DNA from: a virus | Virus record (IMG/VR): IMGVR_UViG_3300050821_016825 | Location: 1-51,663 of that record | Length of the DNA stretch: 51,663 bases | Direction: 5' to 3' (one strand) | Shown: one piece after another, positions 1-7,623 of the stretch | Layout of the letters: every line of letters starts with the position of its first letter | Numbering within the stretch: the stretch's first letter is position 1 | Program-made: the position numbers and the translations under genes | The notes under the pieces: model-generated | The model's database searches: none | The model's input: only the letters and a program-made list of their open reading frames with translations | What the model was told of the DNA's origin: nothing

Positions 1-367
1 GCTGGAAGCCCACGCCCGTGATAGCGTGCCCCGAGGAGCCGTTGCCCGTGTAGGTGCCGTAATGGAAGTCCCCCGATCCATCGTCCTTGATGGCGACGTA
101 GGCGTAGACGTCGCTGTTACTGTTGGCCCGGCCCGTGGTCCCGAGCGTGAAGCCGTCGGCGTCCAGCGTCTTGATCCCGTCCGTGAAGAAGCCCCCGTCC
201 TCGCGCCAGGACAGGCAGTTGTTTCCCGACATGGACTTCGACTTCCAGATGAAGTTGTTGCCGTTGTTCTTGTCCTTCACCATGACCACGTCCGGTGCGA
301 AGCCCACGCCCGTGATGGCATGTCCGTCGGATCCGTTGCCCGTGTAGGTGCCGTAGGTGATGAGCAT
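1..367 (-). CDS. Tail protein with repeated GNGS/GVGF domain, 3' end outside window
   Basis: Partial gene, open to the left edge of the window (122 residues visible). It starts at the ATG 30 bases after a terminator T-run. Two copies of a motif are visible, GTYTGNGSDGHAITGVGF at about residues 6-23 and GTYTGNGSSGHAITGVGF near the cut end, separated by a segment with DVVMVKDKNNGNNF and W residues. This pattern resembles the DUF7483-type domains common in phage tail and fibre proteins (recalled family). Position after the GH8 fibre suggests another fibre or receptor-contact protein. The coding frame is certain; the exact role is inferred. Confidence 0.75.
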   Translation of the reverse strand, partial: MLITYGTYTGNGSDGHAITGVGFAPDVVMVKDKNNGNNFIWKSKSMSGNNCLSWREDGGFFTDGIKTLDADGFTLGTTGRANSNSDVYAYVAIKDDGSGDFHYGTYTGNGSSGHAITGVGFQ

Positions 368-398
368 GTCTCAGGCCAGGGCCTGGAAAAAGTGGATT

Positions 399-423
399 AA
401 AAAAGCCCGCCAGTCAGGCGGGC
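399..423 (-). terminator. Intrinsic terminator overlapping a leader ORF stop
   Basis: Perfect 7-bp stem GCCCGCC/GGCGGGC (417-423 with 405-411) with a five-base loop TGACT, followed on the minus strand by TTTTTT. The loop contains the TGA stop of the 36-codon frame that ends at 414. It separates the GH8 fibre gene from the next tail gene. Confidence 0.85.
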
Positions 424-524
424 AGAAAGCACGTCAAAGAAGACCGAGCGGGGCCGCGCGCGAACAGGTCCACCCCCTCGAAGGGGGTCTGCGGGCAGCC
501 GGGCGGCAAAACGAACGCTGTCAT
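414..524 (-). CDS. 36-aa putative leader peptide before tail gene
   Basis: Small frame beginning 3 bases after the GH8 fibre stop. Its C-terminal 24 residues (FEGVDLFARGPARSS then LTCFLPA) are clearly related to the end of the 70-residue protein at 4786-4998 (FEGVQLFARGPASAF then STCLLTA). Both frames end with L-x-A-stop, and both stops lie in the loop of an intrinsic terminator. The upstream bases ACTCTCCTGACCC are pyrimidine-rich like other starts here. Conservation of the peptide and of the stop/terminator geometry argues for a real coding unit, perhaps a leader peptide controlling read-through into the next tail gene. Function is inferred only. Confidence 0.5.
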   Translation of the reverse strand: MTAFVLPPGCPQTPFEGVDLFARGPARSSLTCFLPA

Positions 525-527
525 GGG

Positions 528-3500
528 TCAGGAGAGTTGAATCCCGCGATCGAGAAGGTCGCGGTGCGAGTCGAAGACGAGCGTGGGGCCAATGCTTTCT
601 GCCGCCGTGACGGAGTCAAAGAGAGAGAGGAACAGCGCCCGCTCCATTGCAACATTTTCCGAAGCGGCGACGGAGTCAGAGAGGGGGAGGAAAAGGGCCC
701 GCTCCAGCGCAACGGGCCCCGCCGCCGTGACGGTCTCGAAGACGGTCTGCTCGATGATCCTGAGGACCGCCACGGCCTCCCCTGCCGTCACGTTGTCCGA
801 AACGGACGTCGTGAGAACGAGCTGCGGGCTGATGAGCTCGCTGGTCGTCGCCGAATCGAAGACCGAGACGGAGAGGTCCGTGACAATGACGATCAGGTTC
901 ATCTGGACGTTCTCCGCGGCCGTCACGCCGTCGGAGACGGAAATGCCCGGGAGCTGCGCGATGGTTGGGGTGAACTCTCCGGAGAGAAGCAGGAGGTTCA
1001 GGAGCCCCTGCGACAGGCCAAAGTAACTATTTTCACTGACCTGCGAATGGAGGTAGGTGGCGACGGACCCGGCAAATGCGGCAGTGGAAGCATCCACGGT
1101 AGCCGCGGAACCGTAGCTGCCCGCAAACGCCTGACTGGTCCCGCCGCTCGGCCCTGAAGTAACCGACCCGGACGTGCCCAGGTTGTTGACGTTGTTTCCG
1201 GAGCGGGTGATGGCGGACGTCGCCATCTTGTGCTGGTTGTTGTAGGCCTCGGTCCGTCCGTTCCAGAGGTAGTCGAGGGTGTAGCCGAAGCCCATGCGAA
1301 TGGCGTTGTAGCCGTAGTTCGCGTCACCCCAGCCCAGGGCGTCGCCCAGAGTGCCGTCGCGCTTGCACGAATCCGACACAAGGCCCGTCGAATAGACGTT
1401 GGTGAAATTGGTGGCAATGAACGTCCACAGGGCGTCGCGAACGTCATTCCAGCGGGAATGCTGCGTGTGATCGGCGAAGACCGGGAAATAGGCAAACCGA
1501 ATGTAGTCGGGGGCGACGACGTTGTCGTTGTAGTTCCAGCCGTCTCCCGCCATGATCATGTTCGGATACACCGCGAAGGCCGCGGGCGTGAACTCAAAGG
1601 CCAGGACCTGCGACGCGAGAGCGTTGCCGATGCCCAGATAATCCACGTTTCCGCTGCCGCGAAGGCGGTGCATCATGAACAGCGCCATCGTCGCGTCCAG
1701 ATCGGCGTCCGTCGCTCCGTACTGGGACGTTCCCTGCGTCCCGTCATTGTTGATGATCCAGTTCATCAGCCCTTTGGAGCCGGTCCACGAGGTGTCTCCC
1801 CAATACTGGTAGTAGGCCAGGAGGCCGTGAAAGTAGCTCAGGGCCTTGACGTCGTACACCGGGTTTGCCGGATTGGACATGTAGACCGCCGCGAGCATGC
1901 CGTAGCCGATGCCTTCGGAGACGGTCCCGTTCGGGGCGTTCGCCGCTCCGAATTGCTGGTCCGGCGCGGAAATGCGATAGGCGCCCCAGGCAATGTTGGA
2001 AATGCCGCCGCCCTGGTTCGTCAGACAGTAGGAGACGTACTTGTCCCAGTGGGCCCGCAGATAGCCGCGAATCGTCGCCTGAGACACCCCCGTCGGTGCC
2101 GCCCCATACGCGTACCAACCGTCGGCGTGCGGCGTCGGGGCCGCCACGGCGGCCCTCACTTCCGCACTGTTGCCGCTGGTCCCCCCCGCCGAGGTCGCCG
2201 TGACGACGTAGTAATAGGTCGTGCCGTTGACGACCGTGGTGTCGTCGTAAAAGGCATCGGTGATGCCGGAGGCGAGCGGAGTGTACGGCCCGCCGGGGGC
2301 CGTGCCGCGCTTCACCGTGAAGCCCGTGATGCTGGTCGGGACGGTGAAACCTCCCAGGAGCTTCGTCCGCGGGGCCGACCAGGAGACGTACGCTCGATTG
2401 GAATCGACCGGGGCCGTCACCCAGATCGGCGCATCCGGAGCGGGGGTGGTGAAGGAGCTGGTGGCGGCCTTGATGGCCACGATGAGGCCGATGCCGTTGG
2501 TATAGGCGGAACTGGAGAACGAGGCGGTCTGTGTTCCCGTGGAGAACACGACCTTGTCGGAATACGTCAGGTTCAAGTAGCCACCGACGTTCGGCTGGGT
2601 GATGGGCGTCGAATAGGGGGCCGCAATGGTATACGACGCGGCAGGGTTCGGGTCGGCATGCGCGGCAATCACCAGGTCGTATGCCTGAGCGGTGACGCCG
2701 GTCGTCCCGGTCGAGTGCGCGATGACGTAATTGCCGTCCAGGCTGCTCGCCGTGACGTCAATCTGAGCGGAATGGGCAACGTTCGAGTATTCCGCGGCGA
2801 TGGCGGAGACGTTGTCGTATTCCGCATCGACAAGCGTGATCGTGATGGTCGGGGCCGTCCCGCCGAGGCAATTGGCACAATCGAAATAGTACAAACCGAC
2901 ATTGACAGATTGAGACGAGCCGTCGATGACTTTCCGCTGCACCCAGGTGTTGCCACTGGAGTCCGTCACCGACAGCACCGACGTGGAACTGGGAGCGGAC
3001 GTCGAGATCGCGAGACTGAGATAGTCTCCGGCCGTGACGCTTTGCCCCCACACGACGGCCAGCGTATTCACGTAGGCGGCAACGCTTGTCGCGGTCGTGG
3101 TCTGAACCCGGGAAATCGTATTGCTGTCAGCCCGCAGGGAAGCGGATGGCACGTCCGCAGCAGTCAGGTTGTCCGTCACGGAGACGTCGCCCAGCTGCGT
3201 CCTTGTGAGGGCCGCCACGTCCGCGGCCGTCACGTTGTCCGCCACGAAGACGTCCCCGGGCTGCGTCCTCGTGACCGTCAGCGCTTCCGCGGCCGTCACG
3301 TTGTCCGCAACCGCTATTCCCGACAGTTGCGTGTTGGTGACGGTCGCGACGTCCGCAACGGTCAGATTGTCCGCAATGGACACGGAGTAGGACGACACGG
3401 CGGGGGTGAACCTAAACGTCGCCAGCGCCTGCGACGCCTCGAGCGCGGAGCTGTTGGTCAGCGTCCAGCCGTAGGCACCCGTCGAAGACACAATGCGGTA

Positions 3501-4772
3501 TTGAGTGGCGGCACTGGTGTAGACGTCGGACCCGGCCTGCGTCAGGAGGTTCGTCCACAAGGCGTCCCCTGTGAAGGCGGGGCTGTTCGTGGGGGCACCG
3601 ATGCCGCCGATCAGCAATTCCGTTGCCTGAGTCGTCGTCGGCGCATTGCCGGAGGCATAGGTGGTCCCTGCGATCGTGTTCGCTCCCACAACCTGGTCCA
3701 GCGAGTCGGTCGTCGGCATTCCGCCCCACTCCTGAATGATGCACGCCGAGTCGGGGAACTGCCCGCCGTTGGCCCGGAACGTGATCGTCGTGGCCGAGCC
3801 CGCGACGTTGAAGGCGTACCAGATTTGCACCTGACGTTGTGACTCCAGAATTTGCGTCTTGGCGAGGTGCCAGGTGTTGTGATCGTCGGTGACGGTGATG
3901 ACGTCATTCGCTCCGCAGACGAGAACGATGGTGAGGAAGTTGCCGACGCTCGGCGTGATGGATTTGGTGTAACTGTTGACGTACCCTCCACCGTTTCCCT
4001 GCACGGTTTGCACCAGCGTCGCCACGGGCGCCGCGGAGAGAGCCTCCCCGGCCGTCACACCGTCCGAGAGGGACACCGCCCCGAGCTGCACGGACCTGGA
4101 GACGTTCTCCGCCGCCGTGACGTTGTCTGCCACGGAGATGGTAAGTGTTGCGGATTTGAAGGTGGCAACCGCCTGGGACGCCTGGCGGGCCGAGCCGTTG
4201 GTGAGGGTCCAGTTGTACGCTCCCGTCGAGGAGACCAGTTCGTACTGCGTGGCCACGCTCGTGTAGAGATCAAATCCGTCCTGCGTGAGGAGGTTGGTGA
4301 AATTGGCATCTCCCGTGTACCCCGGACTGTTCGCGTCCGCCGCGATGCAGCCGAGGACGAGCTCGCTCGCCTGCGTCGTCGTTGCGGTGCTCCCTGAAGC
4401 GTAGGTCGTTCCGGAACTGGTGTTCGCCCCGACCGTCTTATCCAGGGGATCGGTCGTCAGGGCCCCGCTCCATTCCTGAATGATGACGGCGGAATCGGGG
4501 AACTGACCGCCATTGGCCTGGAAAGTGATCGTCGTGGACGATCCAGCCACGTTATAGGCGTACCAGATCTGCGCCTGTCGCTGCGACGTGAGGATCTGGG
4601 TCTTGGCGAGGTGCCAGGTATTGTGGTTGTCCGTGACGGTGATCGTATCCGGCGCTCCGTCGGCCAGGCAGATCGTGAGGAGGTTCCCCGCCGTCGGCGT
4701 GATCGATTTGGTGTAGCTATTGGTGTAGCCGCCGCCGTTTCCCTGCACGGTCTGGACGAGTGAGATGGACAT
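528..4772 (-). CDS. Tail fibre/depolymerase with glycoside hydrolase family 8 domain (1414 aa)
   Basis: Modular structural protein. Residues about 5-210 and 253-455 are two close copies of one module (both begin LVQTVQGNGGGY). About 458-548 holds tandem repeats of the form VADNVTAAE. A third, divergent module covers roughly 552-770, and a fibronectin type III-like domain about 778-875 (VSWSAP, TYYYVVTATSAGG). From about 880 to 1262 lies a glycoside hydrolase family 8 domain: SEGIGYGM with Glu953 (the family's proton donor), TDADLD at 1021-1026, and YNAIRMGFGYTLDYLWNG with Asp1167, where the family carries its R-x-PWR-x-DY segment. The C-terminus (1265-1414) returns to VSDNVTAAE-like repeats. 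Family 8 enzymes cleave beta-1,4 glycans (cellulose, chitosan, xylan, mixed glucans), so the likely job is capsule or biofilm-glycan degradation by the virion. The start codon lies directly after a terminator T-run. Confidence 0.9.
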   Translation of the reverse strand: MSISLVQTVQGNGGGYTNSYTKSITPTAGNLLTICLADGAPDTITVTDNHNTWHLAKTQILTSQRQAQIWYAYNVAGSSTTITFQANGGQFPDSAVIIQEWSGALTTDPLDKTVGANTSSGTTYASGSTATTTQASELVLGCIAADANSPGYTGDANFTNLLTQDGFDLYTSVATQYELVSSTGAYNWTLTNGSARQASQAVATFKSATLTISVADNVTAAENVSRSVQLGAVSLSDGVTAGEALSAAPVATLVQTVQGNGGGYVNSYTKSITPSVGNFLTIVLVCGANDVITVTDDHNTWHLAKTQILESQRQVQIWYAFNVAGSATTITFRANGGQFPDSACIIQEWGGMPTTDSLDQVVGANTIAGTTYASGNAPTTTQATELLIGGIGAPTNSPAFTGDALWTNLLTQAGSDVYTSAATQYRIVSSTGAYGWTLTNSSALEASQALATFRFTPAVSSYSVSIADNLTVADVATVTNTQLSGIAVADNVTAAEALTVTRTQPGDVFVADNVTAADVAALTRTQLGDVSVTDNLTAADVPSASLRADSNTISRVQTTTATSVAAYVNTLAVVWGQSVTAGDYLSLAISTSAPSSTSVLSVTDSSGNTWVQRKVIDGSSQSVNVGLYYFDCANCLGGTAPTITITLVDAEYDNVSAIAAEYSNVAHSAQIDVTASSLDGNYVIAHSTGTTGVTAQAYDLVIAAHADPNPAASYTIAAPYSTPITQPNVGGYLNLTYSDKVVFSTGTQTASFSSSAYTNGIGLIVAIKAATSSFTTPAPDAPIWVTAPVDSNRAYVSWSAPRTKLLGGFTVPTSITGFTVKRGTAPGGPYTPLASGITDAFYDDTTVVNGTTYYYVVTATSAGGTSGNSAEVRAAVAAPTPHADGWYAYGAAPTGVSQATIRGYLRAHWDKYVSYCLTNQGGGISNIAWGAYRISAPDQQFGAANAPNGTVSEGIGYGMLAAVYMSNPANPVYDVKALSYFHGLLAYYQYWGDTSWTGSKGLMNWIINNDGTQGTSQYGATDADLDATMALFMMHRLRGSGNVDYLGIGNALASQVLAFEFTPAAFAVYPNMIMAGDGWNYNDNVVAPDYIRFAYFPVFADHTQHSRWNDVRDALWTFIATNFTNVYSTGLVSDSCKRDGTLGDALGWGDANYGYNAIRMGFGYTLDYLWNGRTEAYNNQHKMATSAITRSGNNVNNLGTSGSVTSGPSGGTSQAFAGSYGSAATVDASTAAFAGSVATYLHSQVSENSYFGLSQGLLNLLLLSGEFTPTIAQLPGISVSDGVTAAENVQMNLIVIVTDLSVSVFDSATTSELISPQLVLTTSVSDNVTAGEAVAVLRIIEQTVFETVTAAGPVALERALFLPLSDSVAASENVAMERALFLSLFDSVTAAESIGPTLVFDSHRDLLDRGIQLS
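3130..3400 (-). repeat. Tandem VADNVTAA-coding repeat, about 70-bp period
   Basis: Four neighbouring units inside the GH8 fibre gene share GCGGCCGTCACGTTGTCCG-like DNA (plus-strand reading) at intervals of about 69-72 bases. They code for residues of the form DV-x-VADNVTAA-[ED]-x-x-ALTRTQLG. Single degenerate copies recur near 4080-4140 and 900-950 and at the C-terminal end (560-840). The repeats look like linkers or spacers between modules. Confidence 0.75.
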
Positions 4773-4794
4773 AAAAAAACCGCCGTCAGGCGGT
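4773..4794 (-). terminator. Intrinsic terminator immediately before the GH8 fibre start
   Basis: Stem ACCGCC/GGCGGT (4789-4794 with 4779-4784) with loop TGAC, followed by TTTTTT, ends one base before the fibre ATG at 4772. The loop contains the TGA stop of the 70-residue frame. Transcription of the fibre from the upstream promoter must pass this terminator. Confidence 0.85.
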
Positions 4795-4998
4795 CAGAAG
4801 GCACGTTGAAAAAGCGCTGGCAGGGCCGCGCGCGAAGAGCTGCACCCCCTCGAACAGGCGTGCGGTGAACTTGCTGGCCAGGTCGTCGTCCTTGGCCTCG
4901 GGGACGGGGCCTTTGGGCTCGTCCTTCTTTGGCGGCGGGCCGCCGGGGCCGACGCTCTTGGCCGCGATGCCGTCCGAGACGCAGACGTTCAAATCCAT
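4786..4998 (-). CDS. 70-aa small protein, candidate leader of the GH8 fibre
   Basis: Begins MDLNVCVSDGIAAKS, which resembles the VSDNVTAAE repeat of the downstream fibre. It continues with a Pro/Lys/Asp-rich stretch (GPGGPPPKKDEPKG) and ends in FEGVQLFARGPASAF plus STCLLTA, shared with the 36-residue frame at 414-524. A TAAGAT box lies exactly six bases before its ATG, so it is probably the first, leaderless, gene of the fibre transcript. Its TGA stop is in the loop of the terminator at 4773-4794. Candidate attenuator peptide or tiny structural protein; no known family recognised. Confidence 0.55.
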   Translation of the reverse strand: MDLNVCVSDGIAAKSVGPGGPPPKKDEPKGPVPEAKDDDLASKFTARLFEGVQLFARGPASAFSTCLLTA

Positions 4999-5004
4999 GC
5001 CCCC

Positions 5005-5010
5005 ATCTTA
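5005..5010 (-). promoter_or_regulatory. -10 box TAAGAT, leaderless spacing
   Basis: TGTGATAAGATGGGGGC followed by ATG. TAAGAT is six bases before the start at 4998. The TGTG(A/G)TA...ATGGG context matches the other late promoters of this genome. Confidence 0.55.
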
Positions 5011-5412
5011 TCACACCAGCCGTTTCAGCAGGTCGTAGTCGCCCACCGCCTCGATGAGGCCTGGCGGGATGGTCGTCATGACGATGAAGGCTGGCTCGGC
5101 CTCGTGGTACAGCCAGTTGCCGATCTTGCCCCGATGCACGACCTTGACGGTCATGCCATCCAGGGACAGGACCGAGGCAACAGGGAAGCGGCACTTCAAC
5201 TTGACGATGCGCGTGCTGGCCTTGGAGCTGGCCTGATAGAGGACCGTGCCGAGGTGCGACCAGCCGCGCAAATTCCTCCTCCACATCCAGGTGCCGTTCA
5301 CGCCACCGGGGAAATAGCCACTCAGTTTCTCCTCCTCAATGTGATAGGGCCGCAGGCCCGTCTCCCGGATCGTCAGCCAGTTCTCCCAGGAGGTGTAGTG
5401 ATAACCAATCAT
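5011..5412 (-). CDS. Putative ADP-ribosyltransferase-fold protein (133 aa)
   Basis: The N-terminus reads MIGYHYTSWENWLTIRETGL. An H-Y/F-T followed by W/L-x-x-I-x-x-x-GL pattern is typical of small ADP-ribosyltransferase-like and RNA 2'-phosphotransferase-like proteins, with the first His as NAD contact (recalled, not proven here). No membrane segment. The ATG overlaps the stop of the phosphatase-like gene (ATGA), so the two are translationally coupled. It may modify host proteins or nucleic acid. Assignment rests mainly on the N-terminal motif. Confidence 0.45.
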   Translation of the reverse strand: MIGYHYTSWENWLTIRETGLRPYHIEEEKLSGYFPGGVNGTWMWRRNLRGWSHLGTVLYQASSKASTRIVKLKCRFPVASVLSLDGMTVKVVHRGKIGNWLYHEAEPAFIVMTTIPPGLIEAVGDYDLLKRLV

Positions 5413-5726
5413 GGAGAGTGGGCAGAAAGAAACGCCTTCACTTGCTGGATCAGGTCCGGGTGCCAGTAAACCCCGTAGCGATCCTCGCCGACGTCGCAGA
5501 GCAGCGTTTTCTTTGCATGTCCCCTCGGCATTTTGGAAAGGAGGGCCTTGTCCATCACGATGATCGCATCCGCCCAGGAGAACAGCAGGTTCTGCACCTC
5601 CCTCCCGTTTCTGCCCAGCCCGACTGCGATCGCGTCACAGTTCGCAAATTCCTTGAGGTGGAAAGCCATGCAGACGCTGCGGTTGTTCCCGCCGAAGCAG
5701 ACGCAGATGACTTTTTGCTTGCTCAT
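5409..5726 (-). CDS. Low-molecular-weight tyrosine phosphatase-like protein (105 aa)
   Basis: Residues 6-20 (VICVCFGGNNRSVCM) contain a Cys-x5-Arg-Ser loop like the phosphate-binding loop of low-molecular-weight protein tyrosine phosphatases, placed after the first strand as in that family. A later WADAIIVMD supplies the acidic region expected for the general acid. The protein is shorter than the classical enzymes (about 150 residues) and resembles the small COG4551-type predicted phosphatases. It sits between a glycosyltransferase and an ADP-ribosyltransferase-like gene, which suggests a host-modifying role. Activity is not proven. Confidence 0.6.
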   Translation of the reverse strand: MSKQKVICVCFGGNNRSVCMAFHLKEFANCDAIAVGLGRNGREVQNLLFSWADAIIVMDKALLSKMPRGHAKKTLLCDVGEDRYGVYWHPDLIQQVKAFLSAHSP

Positions 5727-5729
5727 GGG

Positions 5730-6626
5730 CTAGAGGACCTCCTTTCCCTGGTAGTTCTTCATGTTCTTCTCGATCGTCTGCCAGTAGTGCGGGAACTGCT
5801 GGCCCGCCTCGTTGACGTGTTTCCCAAAGATCGACGTGTCCATCAGGAACGGGTATTTTGGGTGCTTCTTCGCATGCTTCTCCCACCCGGCCTTCTCCAG
5901 CCAGCCCTCCTGAATCACGCGGCTGCACCAGGCCAGGTCCTCCGTGCCGCATTTCAGTTGCATGTTGCCGGTCTCCGGGTCTTTCCAGATGTCGTTGGGC
6001 GTCTCGAAGACCTTGCGGACCAGGTCGGAGCCGACGTAATACTCCTCGCTGACCTCGTACATCTTCTTGAGGATCGAGCAATGGATCAACGTGCAGCCCA
6101 TGTGGATGCCATCCACCCAGACCTTGTCCCCGTGCCGCCAGTCGGTGAAGTAGGAGTTTCCGCGCCCACGGTAGATGAGCGGCTCGGGAGGATCGGATTT
6201 CGTGTAGTAGATGCCGGAGACTACCGGATACTCCTTCTTGAGCATGTACTGGTTCATCTTCACAAAGCAGTCCGGGGGCAGGATGACGTCGTGGTCGATA
6301 AACAGGATCCACTCGAAGTTGCCCTCGACCGCCTTCTTCGTGCAGCAGTTGCGGGCGTCCGCGACCATGTACCTGAGAGGAGAGTAGGTGTTGATCCACT
6401 GCATCACGTCCACCTGGGACCAGTTGGTCGGGATGATCTGGCCGAATCGGGCCAGCACCCACTCGGCGCGCAGCAGGCCCGTCATGGGGATGCAGACGAT
6501 GAGCCGGTTCTGGTAGCCGACCGTGTTCTCCTGGAAGAGGGAGAGGTATTCGTGCTTCGGCGCGTCCTTCGAGTGGTGAATGCCGATGTCGGAAGGATTG
6601 CGGGCGGGGCCTTTAGCTTTTGGCAT
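5730..6626 (-). CDS. GT-A type glycosyltransferase (298 aa)
   Basis: The fold can be followed: first strand RLIVCIPMTGLLRAEW (41-56), NWSQVDV and ARNCCTKKA where GT2 enzymes bind the nucleotide, and ILFIDHDVILPP with the metal-binding DHD at 111-113. A late GTEDLAWCSRV supplies the E/D-D motif usually near the catalytic base. It would transfer a sugar to phage DNA, virion protein or a host surface glycan. It overlaps the zinc-ribbon gene upstream by 14 bases and is followed after 3 bases by the phosphatase-like gene. Substrate unknown. Confidence 0.8.
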   Translation of the reverse strand: MPKAKGPARNPSDIGIHHSKDAPKHEYLSLFQENTVGYQNRLIVCIPMTGLLRAEWVLARFGQIIPTNWSQVDVMQWINTYSPLRYMVADARNCCTKKAVEGNFEWILFIDHDVILPPDCFVKMNQYMLKKEYPVVSGIYYTKSDPPEPLIYRGRGNSYFTDWRHGDKVWVDGIHMGCTLIHCSILKKMYEVSEEYYVGSDLVRKVFETPNDIWKDPETGNMQLKCGTEDLAWCSRVIQEGWLEKAGWEKHAKKHPKYPFLMDTSIFGKHVNEAGQQFPHYWQTIEKNMKNYQGKEVL

Positions 6627-6948
6627 GTAGATTTGGGGAAACCTTGATTAGGCATGTGGGACAAAAGATGAATCTCTCATTCGCATTTCTTCCCTTTCTA
6701 CATAGATCGCCGCACTGCTCACAAACGATTTCGCCAGAAATGTATTTCAACCTTTTCTCATCAACATATCCAGTAGTTAGGTATTGATGATACTCGTAAT
6801 GACGTATGCCCGTGTCCCCCAAATCTTCCCAGCCATCTGGTACGTTTGTAATCTTCTTTTCTATCCATGGCTTCCTGAAAAAGAAGCGAGCATGACGAAC
6901 CTCCTCGACTTCAACCCGATAAAATGGGAACCCTCTAGGATTAGGCAT
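6613..6948 (-). CDS. Small zinc-ribbon protein (111 aa)
   Basis: Start ATG lies inside the last codons of the methyltransferase gene (TATGCCTAA). The C-terminal third has CEQCGDLC and FCPTCLIK, two Cys pairs that could bind one zinc. The N-terminal half is Arg/aromatic-rich (FPFYRVEVEEVRHARFFF). Base composition is clearly more AT-rich than both neighbours, so the gene was probably acquired separately. Function unknown. Confidence 0.7.
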   Translation of the reverse strand: MPNPRGFPFYRVEVEEVRHARFFFRKPWIEKKITNVPDGWEDLGDTGIRHYEYHQYLTTGYVDEKRLKYISGEIVCEQCGDLCRKGRNANERFIFCPTCLIKVSPNLHAKS

Positions 6949-7612
6949 ACTTCGGAACGGAGTTGTCTGGATAGAGGTATTGCTTCTGGATCGGCCGCTT
7001 GCGCAGCACCACCTCCATGTTGGAGTTGCCGTGCCAGGTGTTGATCTCGATCTTCCACGGCTTCGGCTCGTAGATGTTCCACAGGCCCCCCAGGGACGGC
7101 TGCGCCCTGTCCAGAGGGACCATGGGATCAAAATACGCCCATGTGGCCTCGTTATATCCCTTTATGTGCGTCGGGTCCTGCCACCAGCCGAAGGAGCCAC
7201 CGTAGGGCGTCGTGATCATGAACTGTCCGTCCGGCTTCATGATGCGCCACACCTCGTCCATGAACCGCAGGAACATCGGTTTGCCCGTGTTCTCGCCGAT
7301 CGTGTCCAGCACCTCCGCCGGCGACAGCAGCTTCTTCTTGACGAGCAGGTCGATCAGCCGCGTGAGCTTCGGGTCCGCCGACATGGGGTTGAGGTGCTCC
7401 ACCAGGTGCGAGCACATGACGATGGAGGCGCACTCGTCGGGCAGCGGCCAGGGGAACAACGTCAAATCGTGGACGATGTCCACCTGTTTCAGGTCGCGGT
7501 TGTCCAGGTTCAGAAAGCCCGGCTGCGGGTACTGGCCGCCACCCAGGTCAACGTGAATGCCCTGCTGGCGGGCCTCGATCAGAGCGGCGATTTCCTTTTG
7601 GGACTTGGGCAT
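6941..7612 (-). CDS. Class I SAM-dependent methyltransferase (223 aa)
   Basis: From MPKSQKEIAALIEAR. Motif I is IHVDLGGGQYPQPGFLNLD, with the Gly-rich SAM loop and the acidic end of strand 2. VMCSHLVEHL follows as the motif typical of methyltransferase type 11, then WRIMKPDGQFMITTPYGG. Lineages of this kind often sit with glycosyltransferases and modify sugars or lipids, which fits the next genes. The longer upstream frame is rejected because it overlaps the preceding gene. Confidence 0.8.
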   Translation of the reverse strand: MPKSQKEIAALIEARQQGIHVDLGGGQYPQPGFLNLDNRDLKQVDIVHDLTLFPWPLPDECASIVMCSHLVEHLNPMSADPKLTRLIDLLVKKKLLSPAEVLDTIGENTGKPMFLRFMDEVWRIMKPDGQFMITTPYGGSFGWWQDPTHIKGYNEATWAYFDPMVPLDRAQPSLGGLWNIYEPKPWKIEINTWHGNSNMEVVLRKRPIQKQYLYPDNSVPKYA

Positions 7613-7623
7613 TGCTTCGCAGC

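Noticed and set aside
1230-3842. 870-codon open frame on the plus strand opposite the GH8 fibre
   Set aside because: Antisense mirror of a repetitive GC-rich gene; its residues are Arg/Gly/Val-rich without domains, and the opposite strand has clear domains.
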